Origin: Pseudomonas fluorescens
GTDB taxonomy: Bacteria; Pseudomonadota; Gammaproteobacteria; Pseudomonadales; Pseudomonadaceae
DNA: 64,000 nucleotides
NCBI RefSeq assembly: GCF_001623525.1
Contig: NZ_CP015225.1
Coordinates: forward strand, 3,348,001-3,412,000
Reading direction: 5' to 3'
In this document: positions 51,088 to 62,608 of the stretch, piece by piece
How positions within the stretch are numbered: position 1 is the first letter of the stretch
How the letters are laid out: each line of letters opens with the position of its first letter
Made by a program: the position numbers and the translations under genes
The notes under the pieces: generated by a model
Told to the model about the DNA's origin: nothing
Seen by the model: only the letters and a program-made list of their open reading frames with translations
Database searches by the model: none

Positions 51088-52515
51088 ATGTCTGATACGC
51101 CCGGAAAACTTCGATTAGGTGCGTTGGTTGCACTGGTTGTCGGCTCCATGATCGGCGGCGGGATCTTTTCCCTGCCACAAAACATGGCCGCCAGCGCCGA
51201 CGTCGGTGCGGTGCTGATCGGCTGGGCCATCACCGCCGTCGGCATGCTGACCCTGGCCTTCGTGTTCCAGACCCTGGCCAACCGCAAACCCGATCTGGAC
51301 GGCGGTGTGTATGCCTACGCCAAGGCCGGCTTCGGCGACTACATGGGCTTCTCCTCCGCCTGGGGTTACTGGATCAGCGCCTGGCTGGGCAACGTCGGCT
51401 ACTTCGTGCTGCTGTTCAGTACCTTGGGCTACTTCTTCCCGGTGTTTGGTGAAGGTAATACCGTCGCCGCGGTGATCGGCTCATCGGTCCTGCTATGGGC
51501 TGTGCACTTCCTGGTATTGCGAGGCATCAAGGAAGCAGCATTCATCAACCTGGTGACCACCATCGCCAAGGTCGTACCGCTTGTACTGTTTGTGCTGATC
51601 GCCGTATTCGCGTTCAAGCTCGATATTTTCACCGCTGATATCTGGGGCCTGAAGAACCCAGACTTGGGCAGCGTGCTGAATCAGGTGCGCAACATGATGC
51701 TGGTCACCGTGTGGGTGTTCATCGGCATCGAGGGCGCGAGTATTTTTTCCGCCCGCGCAGAGAAACGTACCGACGTGGGCAAGGCCACCGTCATCGGCTT
51801 CATCACCGTACTGCTGTTCCTGGTACTGGTGAACGTGCTGTCCCTGGGCATCATGACCCAACCTGAACTGGCGAAATTGCAGAACCCGTCCATGGCCGCC
51901 GTGCTGGAGCATGTCGTGGGGCACTGGGGCGCGGTGCTGATCAGCGTCGGCCTGATCATCTCGCTGCTCGGCGCCCTGCTGTCCTGGGTATTGCTGTGCG
52001 CCGAGATCATGTTCGCCGCTGCCAAAGACCACACCATGCCCGAGTTCCTGCGCCGGGAAAACGCCAACCACGTACCGGCCAACGCCCTGTGGCTGACCAA
52101 CGCAATGGTCCAGCTGTTTTTGGTCATCACCCTGTTCTCGGCCAGCACCTACCTGTCACTGATCTACCTCGCCACTTCGATGATCCTGGTGCCGTACCTG
52201 TGGTCGGCGGCCTACGCCGTGCTGCTGGCGGTGCGCGGCGAGACCTACGAAGGCTTCGCGGCCGAGCGGCGCAAGGACCTGATCATCGGCGCTGTCGCCC
52301 TGATCTACGCCGTATGGCTGCTGTACGCCGGCGGGATCAAGTACCTGCTGCTCTCTGCCCTGCTCTATGCCCCCGGCGCGATCCTGTTCGCCAAGGCCAA
52401 GCGCGAGTTGGGCAAACCGATTTTCACCTCTGTCGAGAAGCTGATTTTCGCCGCAGTGATCGCAGGCGCCCTGGTGGCGGCCTACGGGCTCTACGACGGC
52501 TTCCTGACCTTGTAG
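51088..52515 (+). CDS. arcD: Arginine/ornithine antiporter ArcD
   Basis: 475 residues, same topology as its divergent paralogue ([39 protein letters not shown]...). It exchanges external arginine for ornithine, so that the deiminase pathway needs no energy for uptake. It is the first gene of arcDABC (31 bp before arcA). I start at 51088 ([11 protein letters not shown]) after TGGAG; the frame is open to 51055. The ANR box upstream suggests induction by low oxygen. Confidence 0.92.
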   Translation: MSDTPGKLRLGALVALVVGSMIGGGIFSLPQNMAASADVGAVLIGWAITAVGMLTLAFVFQTLANRKPDLDGGVYAYAKAGFGDYMGFSSAWGYWISAWLGNVGYFVLLFSTLGYFFPVFGEGNTVAAVIGSSVLLWAVHFLVLRGIKEAAFINLVTTIAKVVPLVLFVLIAVFAFKLDIFTADIWGLKNPDLGSVLNQVRNMMLVTVWVFIGIEGASIFSARAEKRTDVGKATVIGFITVLLFLVLVNVLSLGIMTQPELAKLQNPSMAAVLEHVVGHWGAVLISVGLIISLLGALLSWVLLCAEIMFAAAKDHTMPEFLRRENANHVPANALWLTNAMVQLFLVITLFSASTYLSLIYLATSMILVPYLWSAAYAVLLAVRGETYEGFAAERRKDLIIGAVALIYAVWLLYAGGIKYLLLSALLYAPGAILFAKAKRELGKPIFTSVEKLIFAAVIAGALVAAYGLYDGFLTL

Positions 52516-52546
52516 TTGGCTGATTGTTCTAACTGGAGGATTTGTA

Positions 52547-53803
52547 ATGACCACGGAAAAAGTGAAATACGGCGTGCATTCCGAAGCCGGCAAATTACGT
52601 AAAGTCATGGTGTGTTCCCCAGGCCTGGCCCACCAGCGGCTGACCCCGAACAACTGCGACGAGCTGCTGTTCGACGATGTGATCTGGGTCAACCAGGCCA
52701 AGCGCGACCATTTCGATTTCGTCACCAAGATGCGCGAGCGCGACATCGACGTGCTGGAAATGCACAACCTGCTGACCGACATCGTCGCCATTCCCGAAGC
52801 CCTGGACTGGATCCTGCAGCGCAAGATCACCGCCAACTCGGTGGGCCTGGGCCTGGTGAACGAAGTCGGTTCCTGGCTACGCAGCCTGGAGCCGCGCCAT
52901 ATCGCCGAATTCCTGATTGGCGGCGTCTCGGCCGACGACCTGCCGGACAGCTTCGGTGGCAAGACCATTCAGATGTTCCGCGACTTCCTCGGGCACTCCA
53001 GCTTCATCCTGCCGCCGCTGCCCAACACCCAGTTCACCCGCGACACCACCTGCTGGATCTACGGCGGCGTGACCCTGAACCCGATGTATTGGCCGGCGCG
53101 GCGCCAGGAAACCCTGCTGGCCAGCGCCATCTACAAATTCCATCCCGAGTTCACGAACGCCGACTTCCAGATCTGGTACGGCGACCCGGACCAGGATCAC
53201 GGCAACGCCACCCTTGAAGGCGGCGACGTGATGCCCATCGGCAACGGCGTGGTGCTGATCGGCATGGGCGAACGCTCGTCCCGCCAGGCCATCGGCCAAC
53301 TGGCGCTGAACCTGTTCAAGCACAAGGCCGTGGAACGGGTGATCGTCGCCGGCTTGCCGAAATCCCGCGCGGCCATGCACCTGGACACCGTGTTCAGCTT
53401 CTGCGACCGCGACCTGGTCACGATTTTCCCCGAAGTGGTGAGCCAGATCGTCGCCTTCTCCCTGCGCCCTGACGAGAGCAAGCCCGGCGGCATCGATGTG
53501 CGTCGCGAGGACGGCACCTTCCTCGATACCGTGGCCGCGGCCCTCAAGCTGCCGGCGCTGCGGGTGGTGGAAACCGGCGGCAACAGCTTCGCCGCCGAGC
53601 GCGAACAATGGGACGACGGTAACAACGTAGTGGCCGTGGAGCCGGGCGTGGTGATCGGCTACGACCGAAACACCTACACCAACACCCTGCTGCGCAAGGC
53701 CGGTGTGGAAGTCATCACCATCAGTGCCAGCGAATTGGGCCGGGGCCGTGGCGGTGGTCACTGCATGACCTGCCCGATCATCCGCGACCCGATCGATTAC
53801 TGA
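52547..53803 (+). CDS. arcA: Arginine deiminase
   Basis: 418 residues. It hydrolyses arginine to citrulline and ammonia. [17 protein letters not shown] at the end carries the catalytic Cys (C406) and preceding His (H405), at the same numbering as P. aeruginosa arginine deiminase. [11 protein letters not shown] and [23 protein letters not shown] are also conserved. The ribosome site CTGGAGG before 52547 is strong. Second gene of arcDABC. Confidence 0.97.
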   Translation: MTTEKVKYGVHSEAGKLRKVMVCSPGLAHQRLTPNNCDELLFDDVIWVNQAKRDHFDFVTKMRERDIDVLEMHNLLTDIVAIPEALDWILQRKITANSVGLGLVNEVGSWLRSLEPRHIAEFLIGGVSADDLPDSFGGKTIQMFRDFLGHSSFILPPLPNTQFTRDTTCWIYGGVTLNPMYWPARRQETLLASAIYKFHPEFTNADFQIWYGDPDQDHGNATLEGGDVMPIGNGVVLIGMGERSSRQAIGQLALNLFKHKAVERVIVAGLPKSRAAMHLDTVFSFCDRDLVTIFPEVVSQIVAFSLRPDESKPGGIDVRREDGTFLDTVAAALKLPALRVVETGGNSFAAEREQWDDGNNVVAVEPGVVIGYDRNTYTNTLLRKAGVEVITISASELGRGRGGGHCMTCPIIRDPIDY

Positions 53804-53874
53804 CCTTTGAGCCTGGGCCGGTATCGACCCGATACCCGCCCAGGGGATAACCGAAACCCAAGGAGATCCATATC

Positions 53875-54885
53875 ATGGCTTTCAACATGCGCAACCGCAG
53901 CCTGCTGAGCTTGATGCACCACACCAACCGCGAGCTGCACTTTCTGCTGGACCTGTCCCGCGACCTCAAGCGTGCCAAGTACACCGGCACCGAACAACCG
54001 CACCTCAAGGGCAAGAACATCGCGCTGATCTTCGAAAAGACCTCGACCCGCACCCGCTGCGCCTTCGAAGTCGCAGCCCATGACCAGGGCGCCCACGTCA
54101 CCTACATCGACCCGGTGTCATCGCAGATCGGTCACAAGGAAAGCATGAAAGACACCGCCCGGGTCCTGGGGCGGATGTTCGACGCCATCGAATACCGAGG
54201 CTTCGAACAGGAGATCGTCGAGGAACTGGCCAAGTTCGCCGGGGTGCCGGTGTTCAACGGCCTGACCGCCGAATTCCACCCCACCCAAATGATCGCCGAC
54301 ACCCTGACCATGCGCGAACACAGCGACAAGCCGCTGCATGACATCAGCTACGCCTACCTGGGCGATGCCCGTTACAACATGGGCAATTCGCTGCTGATGA
54401 TCGGCGCCAAGCTGGGCATGGACGTGCGCATCGGCGCGCCGAAAGCCTTGTGGCCGCATCAGGACTTCATCGACCAGTGCCAGGCCTTCGCCGTCGAAAG
54501 TGGCGCGCGCATCACCATCACTGAAGACCCGAAGGAAGCCGTCAAGGGCGTGGACTTCATCCACACCGACATCTGGGTGTCCATGGGCGAGCCGGTGGAA
54601 GCCTGGGATGAGCGCATCGAGCAATTGCTGCCCTACCAGGTCAATGCGCAAATGATGAAAGCCTCGGGCAACCCGCGGGTGAAGTTCATGCACTGCCTGC
54701 CGGCGTTCCATAACAGCGAAACCAAGGTCGGCAAGGACATCGCCGCCCGTTACCCGAACCTGGCCAATGGCGTGGAAGTGACCGAGGAGGTCTTCGAATC
54801 GCCGGCCAACATCGCCTTCGAGCAAGCGGAAAACCGCATGCACACCATCAAGGCGATCCTGGTCTCGGCGTTGGCGGATATCTGA
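53875..54885 (+). CDS. arcB: Catabolic ornithine carbamoyltransferase
   Basis: 336 residues. [15 protein letters not shown] (S57-T-R-T-R61) binds carbamoyl phosphate, [13 protein letters not shown] and [10 protein letters not shown] (the H-C-L-P motif) complete the site. In the catabolic direction it splits citrulline into ornithine and carbamoyl phosphate. The length matches the P. aeruginosa ArcB type. The start follows AAGGAG. Third gene of arcDABC, 71 bp after arcA. Confidence 0.96.
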   Translation: MAFNMRNRSLLSLMHHTNRELHFLLDLSRDLKRAKYTGTEQPHLKGKNIALIFEKTSTRTRCAFEVAAHDQGAHVTYIDPVSSQIGHKESMKDTARVLGRMFDAIEYRGFEQEIVEELAKFAGVPVFNGLTAEFHPTQMIADTLTMREHSDKPLHDISYAYLGDARYNMGNSLLMIGAKLGMDVRIGAPKALWPHQDFIDQCQAFAVESGARITITEDPKEAVKGVDFIHTDIWVSMGEPVEAWDERIEQLLPYQVNAQMMKASGNPRVKFMHCLPAFHNSETKVGKDIAARYPNLANGVEVTEEVFESPANIAFEQAENRMHTIKAILVSALADI

Positions 54886-54902
54886 AACCAACGCAGTTCC
54901 CT

Positions 54903-54992
54903 TGTGGGAGCGAGCTTGCTCGCGATGGCGCAGGAACAGGCAACATTGATGTCGACTGACACACCGCTATCGCGAGCAAGCTCGCTCCCACA
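54903..54992. repeat. REPIN (tgtgggagcg class) between arcB and arcC
   Basis: Arms tgtgggagcgagcttgctcg and cgagcaagctcgctcccaca, 90 bp overall. It fills most of the 148-bp gap between arcB and arcC, inside the operon. Confidence 0.88.
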
Positions 54993-55033
54993 AGGGACCG
55001 CGTTGTTCGTCCATTTTTTAGAAGGACAACACC

Positions 55034-55963
55034 ATGCGTATCGTCGTTGCCCTGGGCGGTAACGCCCTCCTGCGTCGGGGTGAACCCATGACCGCAGACA
55101 ATCAACGCATCAACATCCGCACCGCGACCGAACAGATCGCGAAAATCCACCCCGGCAACCAACTGGTCATCGCCCACGGCAACGGCCCGCAGGTCGGCCT
55201 GCTGTCGTTGCAGGCAGCGGCCTACACCTCGGTGACGCCGTATCCGCTGGACGTGCTCGGCGCCGAAACCGAAGGCATGATCGGCTACATCATCGAACAG
55301 GAACTGGGCAATCTGCTGGACTTCGAAGTCCCCTTCGCCACGCTCCTGACCCAGGTTGAAGTGGACGGCAACGACCCGGCCTTCCAAAAACCCACCAAAC
55401 CCATCGGCCCGGTCTACAGCCAGGAAGAGGCGCAGAAACTGGCCGCCGAAAAAGGCTGGGCCATCGCCCCGGACGGCGACAAGTTCCGTCGCGTGGTCGC
55501 AAGCCCCAGGCCCAAGCGCATCTTTGAAATCCGCCCGATCAAATGGCTGCTGGAAAAGGGCAGTATCGTGATCTGTGCCGGCGGTGGCGGCATCCCGACG
55601 ATGTACGACGCCGACGGCAAGCTGCAAGGCGTGGAAGCGGTCATCGACAAGGACCTGTGCTCGGCGCTGCTGGCCGAACAGCTGGAAAGCGATCTGCTGG
55701 TGATCGCCACCGACGTCAACGCCGCGTTCATCGACTTCGGCAAGCCGACCCAGAAAGCCATCGCCCAGGCCCACCCCGACGAAATGGAAAAGCTCGGCTT
55801 CGCCGCCGGCTCCATGGGGCCGAAGGTACAGGCAGCCTGCGAATTCGCGCGCAACACTGGCAAGGTCGCGGTGATCGGTTCACTCTCGGACATCGACGCG
55901 ATCGTCCTGGGCAAGGCCGGCACTCGTATCAGCACGGCGACACCTGGCATCGCTTATCGATAA
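55034..55963 (+). CDS. arcC: Carbamate kinase
   Basis: 309 residues of the amino-acid-kinase fold. [23 protein letters not shown] opens it; [28 protein letters not shown] and [31 protein letters not shown] are the ATP- and substrate-binding segments. It makes ATP from carbamoyl phosphate and ADP, the energy-yielding step of the pathway. The start follows GAAGGA. Last enzyme of arcDABC. Confidence 0.96.
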   Translation: MRIVVALGGNALLRRGEPMTADNQRINIRTATEQIAKIHPGNQLVIAHGNGPQVGLLSLQAAAYTSVTPYPLDVLGAETEGMIGYIIEQELGNLLDFEVPFATLLTQVEVDGNDPAFQKPTKPIGPVYSQEEAQKLAAEKGWAIAPDGDKFRRVVASPRPKRIFEIRPIKWLLEKGSIVICAGGGGIPTMYDADGKLQGVEAVIDKDLCSALLAEQLESDLLVIATDVNAAFIDFGKPTQKAIAQAHPDEMEKLGFAAGSMGPKVQAACEFARNTGKVAVIGSLSDIDAIVLGKAGTRISTATPGIAYR

Positions 55964-56028
55964 TAGGAAACTTGCGGGGCGGATCCAGGGTCTGCCCTAC
56001 TCCCCATGCCTTCGAAGGAGAGTTGCTT

Positions 56029-56388
56029 ATGGCCATGTTCGAACCCGGACACCTGCACATGGAGCGCCATGCGCTGAACAAGGAAGATTTCAGCTACAAC
56101 CTGTGCATCGACTACAAGGTCGACCAGGACGGCAAGGAAGGCACGGGCATGTCATTCCGGGTGCATGGCACCGTCGAAGACAAATCACTGGACGAGACAT
56201 TCTTCCTGGCCAAGGACCAGGCCTTCGATTTCGCCCGCCACGCCACGCGCATCGCCCAGAAGTATGGCCTGCCCAAGACCGCCAGCATCGGCTCGATGCA
56301 CGAGTACTACGACAAAATGTTCGAAGACGTGCGCAAGCAACTGGACGTCAAGCCGGGCGATCCGATGAAGCCAGAGCACCTGGAATAA
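56029..56388 (+). CDS. Small conserved protein, DUF5064-like
   Basis: 119 residues: MAMFEPGHLHMERHALNKEDFSYNLCIDYKVDQDGKEGTGMSFRVHGTVEDKSLDETFFLAKDQAFDFARHATRIAQKYGLPKT..., an even mix of alpha and beta with no membrane segment. The MFEPGHLH start fits what I recall of DUF5064, found mostly in Pseudomonas. Function unknown. The ribosome site GAAGGAGA before 56029 is strong. It lies 65 bp after arcC on the same strand, so it may be cotranscribed with the arc genes. Confidence 0.75.
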   Translation: MAMFEPGHLHMERHALNKEDFSYNLCIDYKVDQDGKEGTGMSFRVHGTVEDKSLDETFFLAKDQAFDFARHATRIAQKYGLPKTASIGSMHEYYDKMFEDVRKQLDVKPGDPMKPEHLE

Positions 56389-56422
56389 CAGGCTCAGAAC
56401 ACTTCCATTGCTGAAGTGGACC

Positions 56423-56517
56423 TGTGGCGAGGGAGCTTGCTCCCGCTGGGCCCGCGCAGCGGCCCCAAAATATTGCGGTCGCTGCGCAACCGAGCGGGAG
56501 CAAGCTCCCTCGCCACA
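56423..56517. repeat. REPIN (tgtggcgagg family)
   Basis: Arms tgtggcgagggagcttgctc and gagcaagctccctcgccaca, about 95 bp overall, between the DUF5064-like gene and the 58-residue gene. Confidence 0.9.
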
Positions 56518-56675
56518 ATGAAGCAGTGCTTCAGCCCCTGGGAGCCTGGGTCCCACCAGGGGATATCAGTGTTCTGAATATCGGCTTACACACAAAGCCT
56601 GCCTGACTGGCAACTCGCCACAGCTGACCTATTCTGAAAGTAGTACCCCCGGGTATTCGTTCAGAGGTCACCGCC

Positions 56676-56852
56676 ATGAACATTAAAACAAGAAGACGCC
56701 TCGCCATTTTTGTCACCTGCGCCGCCACGCTCGCGCTGTACGGCACTGCGGCCTATCGGGTCGAGCAGGCCAGGCAACTGCCCCGTGAATACGCCAGTTG
56801 CAACTTCGAACGGTGCATCCCCCACAGCGCAACCCTGAACGCCCTGCGCTGA
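56676..56852 (+). CDS. 58-residue membrane-anchored small protein
   Basis: Open frame from ATG 56676 to TGA 56852. A positively charged start (MNIKTRRRLAIFVTC), one hydrophobic helix (IFVTCAATLALYGTAAY) and a short exposed tail with two cysteines (C42 and C47, in SCNFERCIPHS). It could be an inner-membrane protein with the tail in the periplasm, the cysteines forming a disulfide, or a short exported peptide. I do not recognise a family. It is convergent with the AraC-type gene (7 bp between stops). Confidence 0.55.
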   Translation: MNIKTRRRLAIFVTCAATLALYGTAAYRVEQARQLPREYASCNFERCIPHSATLNALR

Positions 56853-56859
56853 GGCGTGC

Positions 56860-57753
56860 TCAGTCGTCCTGTTGATCGGTCTTGAGCCGGTCCCGGAACG
56901 TCTTGGGCGAGATGCCCACGCGTCGGCGGAACAGCCGGGTGAAGTTGGTCGGATCGGAAAACCCGAGCATTTCGGAAATCTCGTAGATGGTCATGCCGGT
57001 GTAGGTCAGCAGGCGCTTGGCCTCCAGCAACTGGCGCTCATGCATGATCTGCAACGCCGGTTGCCCCGCCAGTTCCCGACAGGTGCCGTTGAGGTGCGAC
57101 ACGGAAATGCCCAGGCGGTGGGCCAGGTCTTCGACCTTGACGTGCTCGCGATAGGTTTCTTCCACCAACTGGATGAAGCCGTTGAGGTATTCCCGGGCCC
57201 GTTGCGGGCGCTGGGCCTGGGTGTGTCGCTGCATCACCTGGCGGCTGACCCAGACCATGATCACGCTGACCAGCGCATGCATCAGCATTTCCCGCGCCGG
57301 TTGATGCCCCACGTACTCATTCTGCAAGGCGCTGAACAGGCTGTTGAGGTACTCGGCATTCTCGAGGGCGGGGTAGCTTTCGGCCTGGGCCAGGACGTTG
57401 ACCGAATGCCCCAGTTGCGCTTGCAGGTGCGTGACCAGCGGCGCCGCCAGGGTCACCACGTAACCTTCCACATCCTCGGAAAAACGAAAGCCATGGACCG
57501 ACAGCGGCGGCAGGATCTGCACGGCCGGCTCGGTGAGTAGCGTGCGCCGACCCTCGATTTCCAGTTCCGCCTGGCCCTTGAAGACAAACAACAACTGGCA
57601 CAGATCGGCATGCCGATGGGGCTTGATTTCCCATTGATGCTCGCGGCTGCGCTTGGAGATGGTCTCGCAGTGCAACAAGTCCGGCGTCGGCCATTCCTGG
57701 CTCTCGCCATAGAGCTTGAACACCGGGATCGAAGGCAGGTCAGGTTTTTTCAT
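56860..57753 (-). CDS. pobR: AraC-family regulator of pobA (PobR/PobC-like)
   Basis: 297 residues: an N-terminal cupin-like effector domain (HQWEIKPHRHADLCQLLFVFKGQAELEIEGRRTLLTEPAVQILPPLSVHGFRF) and a C-terminal AraC/XylS helix-turn-helix pair (VEDLAHRLGISVSHLNGTCRELAGQPALQIMHERQLLEAKRLLTYTGMTIYEISEMLGFSDPTNFTRLFRRRVGISPKTFR). It is divergent from pobA, the usual arrangement for the activator responding to 4-hydroxybenzoate. The start at 57753 follows GGAT; a longer frame to 57852 is not supported. Confidence 0.88.
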   Translation of the reverse strand: MKKPDLPSIPVFKLYGESQEWPTPDLLHCETISKRSREHQWEIKPHRHADLCQLLFVFKGQAELEIEGRRTLLTEPAVQILPPLSVHGFRFSEDVEGYVVTLAAPLVTHLQAQLGHSVNVLAQAESYPALENAEYLNSLFSALQNEYVGHQPAREMLMHALVSVIMVWVSRQVMQRHTQAQRPQRAREYLNGFIQLVEETYREHVKVEDLAHRLGISVSHLNGTCRELAGQPALQIMHERQLLEAKRLLTYTGMTIYEISEMLGFSDPTNFTRLFRRRVGISPKTFRDRLKTDQQDD

Positions 57754-57883
57754 AACGTGGATCCGGGCCTGGGGTTGCGGGCGATAATCGCACCAATTGG
57801 CAAAAAGAACAGGTATCGGCTCAGTTTTCCCCTTCAACTGACAGGTCCGCAAGCGAAAAATGTAGGCACTCGATTTCTAATAA

Positions 57884-59119
<1,236 letters not shown>

Positions 59120-59170
59120 TCGCCTATCGACTTAAACTGCGGGTTTCGTCCATTTTGCCTCTCCGGCGCG

Positions 59171-60706
59171 ATGCCCGCAGGTTCTGCCTTGACTCGGTTC
59201 AATACGCTCCAAGCCCCAAAACCGGCCATCCGCAGCGTGCTGGTAGCCCTGATGCTGGCGATTTTCCTGGGGGCGCTGGACCAGACCATCGTCGCCGTCT
59301 CGATGCCGGCCATCTCCGCACAGTTTGCCGACGTCAGCCTGCTGGCCTGGGTGATTTCCGGCTACATGGTCGCCATGACCGTGGCGGTGCCGATCTACGG
59401 CAAGCTCGGTGACCTCTACGGTCGCCGGCCGCTGATGCTGTTCGGCATGGGCTTGTTCACCCTGGCCTCGCTGTTCTGCGGCCTGGCACAAGACATGGAG
59501 CAATTGGTGCTGGCGCGGATTTTCCAGGGCATCGGCGCCGGCGGGATGATTTCGGTGAGCCAGGCGATCATCGGCGACATCATCCCGCCCCGCGAACGCG
59601 GTCGCTACCAGGGTTATTTCAGCAGCATGTACGCGGTGGCCAGCGTGGCCGGGCCGGTGCTCGGCGGCTACATGACCGAGTACCTGTCGTGGCGCTGGGT
59701 GTTCTGGATCAACCTGCCGCTGGGCCTGGTGGCCTGGTGGGTCGCCCGACGCAGCCTGGTCGGGCTGCCAGTGCCGCAACGCACGCCGATCATTGATTAT
59801 CTGGGCACCGTGTTGCTGATCATCGGCCTGACGGCGCTGCTGCTGGGGATTACCCAGGTCGGCCAGGGTCATGCCTGGCACAGCCGTGAAGTGTTGGGGT
59901 TGCTGGGTTGCGCAGGCGCAGCGCTGGGGGTGTTCGCCTGGCACGAGCGCCGGGCGCGGGAGCCGTTGTTGCCGATGCACCTGTTCGCCAACCGCGATGC
60001 GGTGCTGTGCTGGTGTACGGTGTTCTTCACCAGCTTCCAGGCGATTTCCCTGACGGTGCTGGTGCCGTTGCGCTTCCAGAGCGTGACCGGCGCCGGTGCC
60101 GACAGTGCGGCGCTGCACTTGTTGCCGCTGGCGATAGGGCTGCCGATCGGTGCGTATTTCGCCGGTCGCCGGACCTCGGTCACGGGACGCTACAAACCGA
60201 TGATCCTGAGCGGCGCCCTGCTCTTCCCGTTCGCTATCCTCGGCATGGCCTGCACCCCGCCCGCCGCGCTCTGGCTGAGCAGCCTGTTCATGCTGCTCAG
60301 CGGCATCGCCTCCGGCATGCAGTTTCCCACTTCACTGGTGGGTGCGCAGAACGCCGTACACCAACAGGACATCGGCGTCGCCACCAGCACCACCAACCTG
60401 TTCCGCGCCCTTGGCGGCGCGGTGGGCGTGGCACTGATGTCAGCGTTGCTGCTGGCCTTGCTGCAGGATTCCAGCTTCGCCCAGCTCGCCAGCTCGTCGT
60501 TGATCGGTGAAGGGCATTCCGGCAGCGTCTTGCTGGACGGCCTGAACGCCGCCCCGGGCGAGGCGCAGAACGCCTTGCGCCAGGAATTGCAGGCGACGTT
60601 CCGCCATTTGCTGGTGATCAGCGCGGCGGTGTCGTTGCTGGGGCTGGCGGCGGCGGTGGTGATGCCCAATCGCTTGCTGCGTGGTCGCGATGAGAAGGTT
60701 CACTAG
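59171..60706 (+). CDS. DHA2-family MFS drug/solute exporter (EmrB/QacA type)
   Basis: 511 residues with about 14 membrane helices. LMLAIFLGALDQTIVAVSMPAI contains the family motif L-D-x-T-I-V in TM1, and GKLGDLYGRRPLMLFG is the loop 2-3 motif A; the 14-TM arrangement is that of EmrB/QacA. It probably exports hydrophobic compounds. The gene begins 51 bp after pobA on the same strand, so it may serve aromatic catabolism, but the substrate is unknown. Confidence 0.87.
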   Translation: MPAGSALTRFNTLQAPKPAIRSVLVALMLAIFLGALDQTIVAVSMPAISAQFADVSLLAWVISGYMVAMTVAVPIYGKLGDLYGRRPLMLFGMGLFTLASLFCGLAQDMEQLVLARIFQGIGAGGMISVSQAIIGDIIPPRERGRYQGYFSSMYAVASVAGPVLGGYMTEYLSWRWVFWINLPLGLVAWWVARRSLVGLPVPQRTPIIDYLGTVLLIIGLTALLLGITQVGQGHAWHSREVLGLLGCAGAALGVFAWHERRAREPLLPMHLFANRDAVLCWCTVFFTSFQAISLTVLVPLRFQSVTGAGADSAALHLLPLAIGLPIGAYFAGRRTSVTGRYKPMILSGALLFPFAILGMACTPPAALWLSSLFMLLSGIASGMQFPTSLVGAQNAVHQQDIGVATSTTNLFRALGGAVGVALMSALLLALLQDSSFAQLASSSLIGEGHSGSVLLDGLNAAPGEAQNALRQELQATFRHLLVISAAVSLLGLAAAVVMPNRLLRGRDEKVH

Positions 60707-60770
60707 GCAGATAGAGCCACAGCCCCACAGGCCTGTGATTGAACCAGCCCCGTGGTTCAACACAGAACCC

Positions 60771-60883
60771 TGTGGCGAGGGAGCTTGCTCCCGCTGGGCT
60801 GCGCAGCAGACCCAAAAATTCAGTGTCCGCCGGTACAGTAGAGGGCCGCTTCGCGCCCCAGCGGGAGCAAGCTCCCTCGCCAC
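60771..60883. repeat. REPIN (tgtggcgagg family)
   Basis: Arms tgtggcgagggagcttgctc and gcgggagcaagctccctcgc, 113 bp overall, between the convergent MFS genes ending at 60706 and 60907. Confidence 0.9.
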
Positions 60884-60906
60884 GGGGGAACGGTGTATGG
60901 CTTTAG

Positions 60907-62256
60907 TCAAACCGTCGCCGCCACACTTCCCGGCACCATCACCACACTCATCCCCTCCTTCATCCGCTTGGCATCGCGCACAAAACAACGTGACGCCAGG
61001 AACAGGAACACCATGGTCAGGAACAACGCCACCGGGATCAGATACATCGCGTCATGCAGGCCGATGGCCTTGAACGCTTCTGTCATCTGCTCGACTCCGG
61101 CTGCGGCCATGGCCGTGCGGGCGAAGTAGTCGGACAAGCCGCCCACCACCACCGGCCCCAGGCCGCCGCCAAGCAAATACAGCCCCGCAAAGTACAACGC
61201 CATCGCCGTGGCGCGCAGGCGCGGCTCCACCACGTCCTGGATCGCGGTGTAGACGCAGGTGTAGAAGTTATAGGCAAACAGCCAACCCACGCTGAACACC
61301 GCCACGAACACGCCGATTTCAATGCGCCCGGCATGCAGGGCCCATGCTGTGGTGACCGTCGAAATCGCCAGGCTGAACGCTGCAAACAGCAGGCGGCCGT
61401 TGGGCACGCGCTGGTGGATCTTGTCCGCGACCCAGCCGCCCAGGGTGAGCCCGAACAACCCCGTCACACCCACCATGATCCCGGTGGCCACCGCCGCCTC
61501 ATGCAGCGGCATCAGGAAATAGCGTTGCAGCATCGGCACCAGGAAGGAGTTGCAGGCATAGGTAGCGAAGTTGAAGCACAACCCAGCCAGCACCAACCAC
61601 AGGAACGTGGGAATCGCCAGCACCCGACGGATCGGCCGGTCGATCTTTTCCTGGGACACCTGCACGGTTTCCGCCGCGCCGCGCTTGGGTTCCTTGATGA
61701 AGAACATGAATAGCGCCAGCACCAAGCCTGGCACAGCCGCGATAAAGAACGGCGCGCGCCAACTGTCGAACGCCTTGACCATCGCCCCGATGGTGAAGAA
61801 CGCCAGCAGCAAGCCAATCGGCAGGCCCAGCATGAAGATGCCCATGGCCCGCGCCCGGCGATGGGCCGGGAACAGGTCGCCGATCAGCGAATTGGCGGCC
61901 GGTGCGTAACTGGCCTCGCCGATGCCCACGCCCATGCGCACCACCAGGAACGCCCAGAAACTGCCCACCAGGCCGTTGACCGCCGTCAGCGCGCTCCAGG
62001 TCGCCAGGCCCCAGCCCATCAACTTGCTACGCGAACCGGTATCGGCCATGCGTCCCAATGGCAACCCGGCGATGGCGTAGACGATGGTGAAAGCGGTGCC
62101 GATGATGCCGATCTGGAAGTCGCTGAGACTCCACTCCATGCGGATCGGCTCGATGATGATCGCCGGGATGGTGCGGTCGAAGAAGTTGAACAGGTTGGCC
62201 AAAAACAACAGGAACAGAATGCGCCAGGCATTCGCCGCTTGGGTCGAGTTCTGCAT
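60907..62256 (-). CDS. MFS transporter (12-TM, Spinster-like)
   Basis: 449 residues. WRILFLLFLANLFNFFDRTIPAIIIEPIRMEWSLSDFQIGIIGTAFTIVYAIAGLPLGRMADTGSRSKLMGWGLATWS opens it, with motif A as G-R-M-A-D-x-x-S-R. The N-terminal part fits Spinster/organic-acid MFS porters; the C-terminus lacks a known signature. Substrate is unknown; an aromatic or organic acid is plausible. The start at 62256 follows AGACGGA; a CA-rich AACAATAAAAG lies in its leader (around 62266-62279), as in the catabolic genes nearby. Confidence 0.83.
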   Translation of the reverse strand: MQNSTQAANAWRILFLLFLANLFNFFDRTIPAIIIEPIRMEWSLSDFQIGIIGTAFTIVYAIAGLPLGRMADTGSRSKLMGWGLATWSALTAVNGLVGSFWAFLVVRMGVGIGEASYAPAANSLIGDLFPAHRRARAMGIFMLGLPIGLLLAFFTIGAMVKAFDSWRAPFFIAAVPGLVLALFMFFIKEPKRGAAETVQVSQEKIDRPIRRVLAIPTFLWLVLAGLCFNFATYACNSFLVPMLQRYFLMPLHEAAVATGIMVGVTGLFGLTLGGWVADKIHQRVPNGRLLFAAFSLAISTVTTAWALHAGRIEIGVFVAVFSVGWLFAYNFYTCVYTAIQDVVEPRLRATAMALYFAGLYLLGGGLGPVVVGGLSDYFARTAMAAAGVEQMTEAFKAIGLHDAMYLIPVALFLTMVFLFLASRCFVRDAKRMKEGMSVVMVPGSVAATV

Positions 62257-62608
62257 GGGTCCGTCTCTTTTATTGTTATGGAGCATTAGCGGAATCTGCA
62301 ATCTAGACAGCGGCGCGCGGGCTGTCTCCAATCATTCGCAAGGCTGATACCCACCCATGGCGAGCGGCGCGTTTCTTGATAACGGTCAATTACCTGTAAC
62401 AATTGCCATCATTTCGCCCATTCTTGATTAAAGATCGTCTCCCGGTGGCCGATTCAACCTATCAGGAAAGAATCTCTCGAGCTGCCCCCCAGGCTATAGC
62501 CCTGGACGCTCGGGACCGACCTTCGCGCCATCCAGGACGCGAGCTCCCATCCGCGATGGTTCGATGACAGCGCTCGTCGAGCCAACCAGTTCAGGCATAT
62601 GGCGCACA
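62257..62608. other. Intergenic region before the tubulin-like gene
   Basis: 352 bp between divergent genes. The first 25 bp are the leader of the MFS gene. A TTGATA at 62376 has only a weak -10 at the right distance. The stretch 62470-62510 has an imperfect dyad (CCAGGCTATAGCCCTGG). No other gene-like frame is visible. A transcription start for the tubulin-like gene should lie here. Confidence 0.5.

Noticed and set aside
62599..62608. ATG at 62599 as start of the tubulin-like gene
   Set aside because: It is in a different frame from the GGGTGSG motif; the ATG at 62609 is in frame and remains open to the end.
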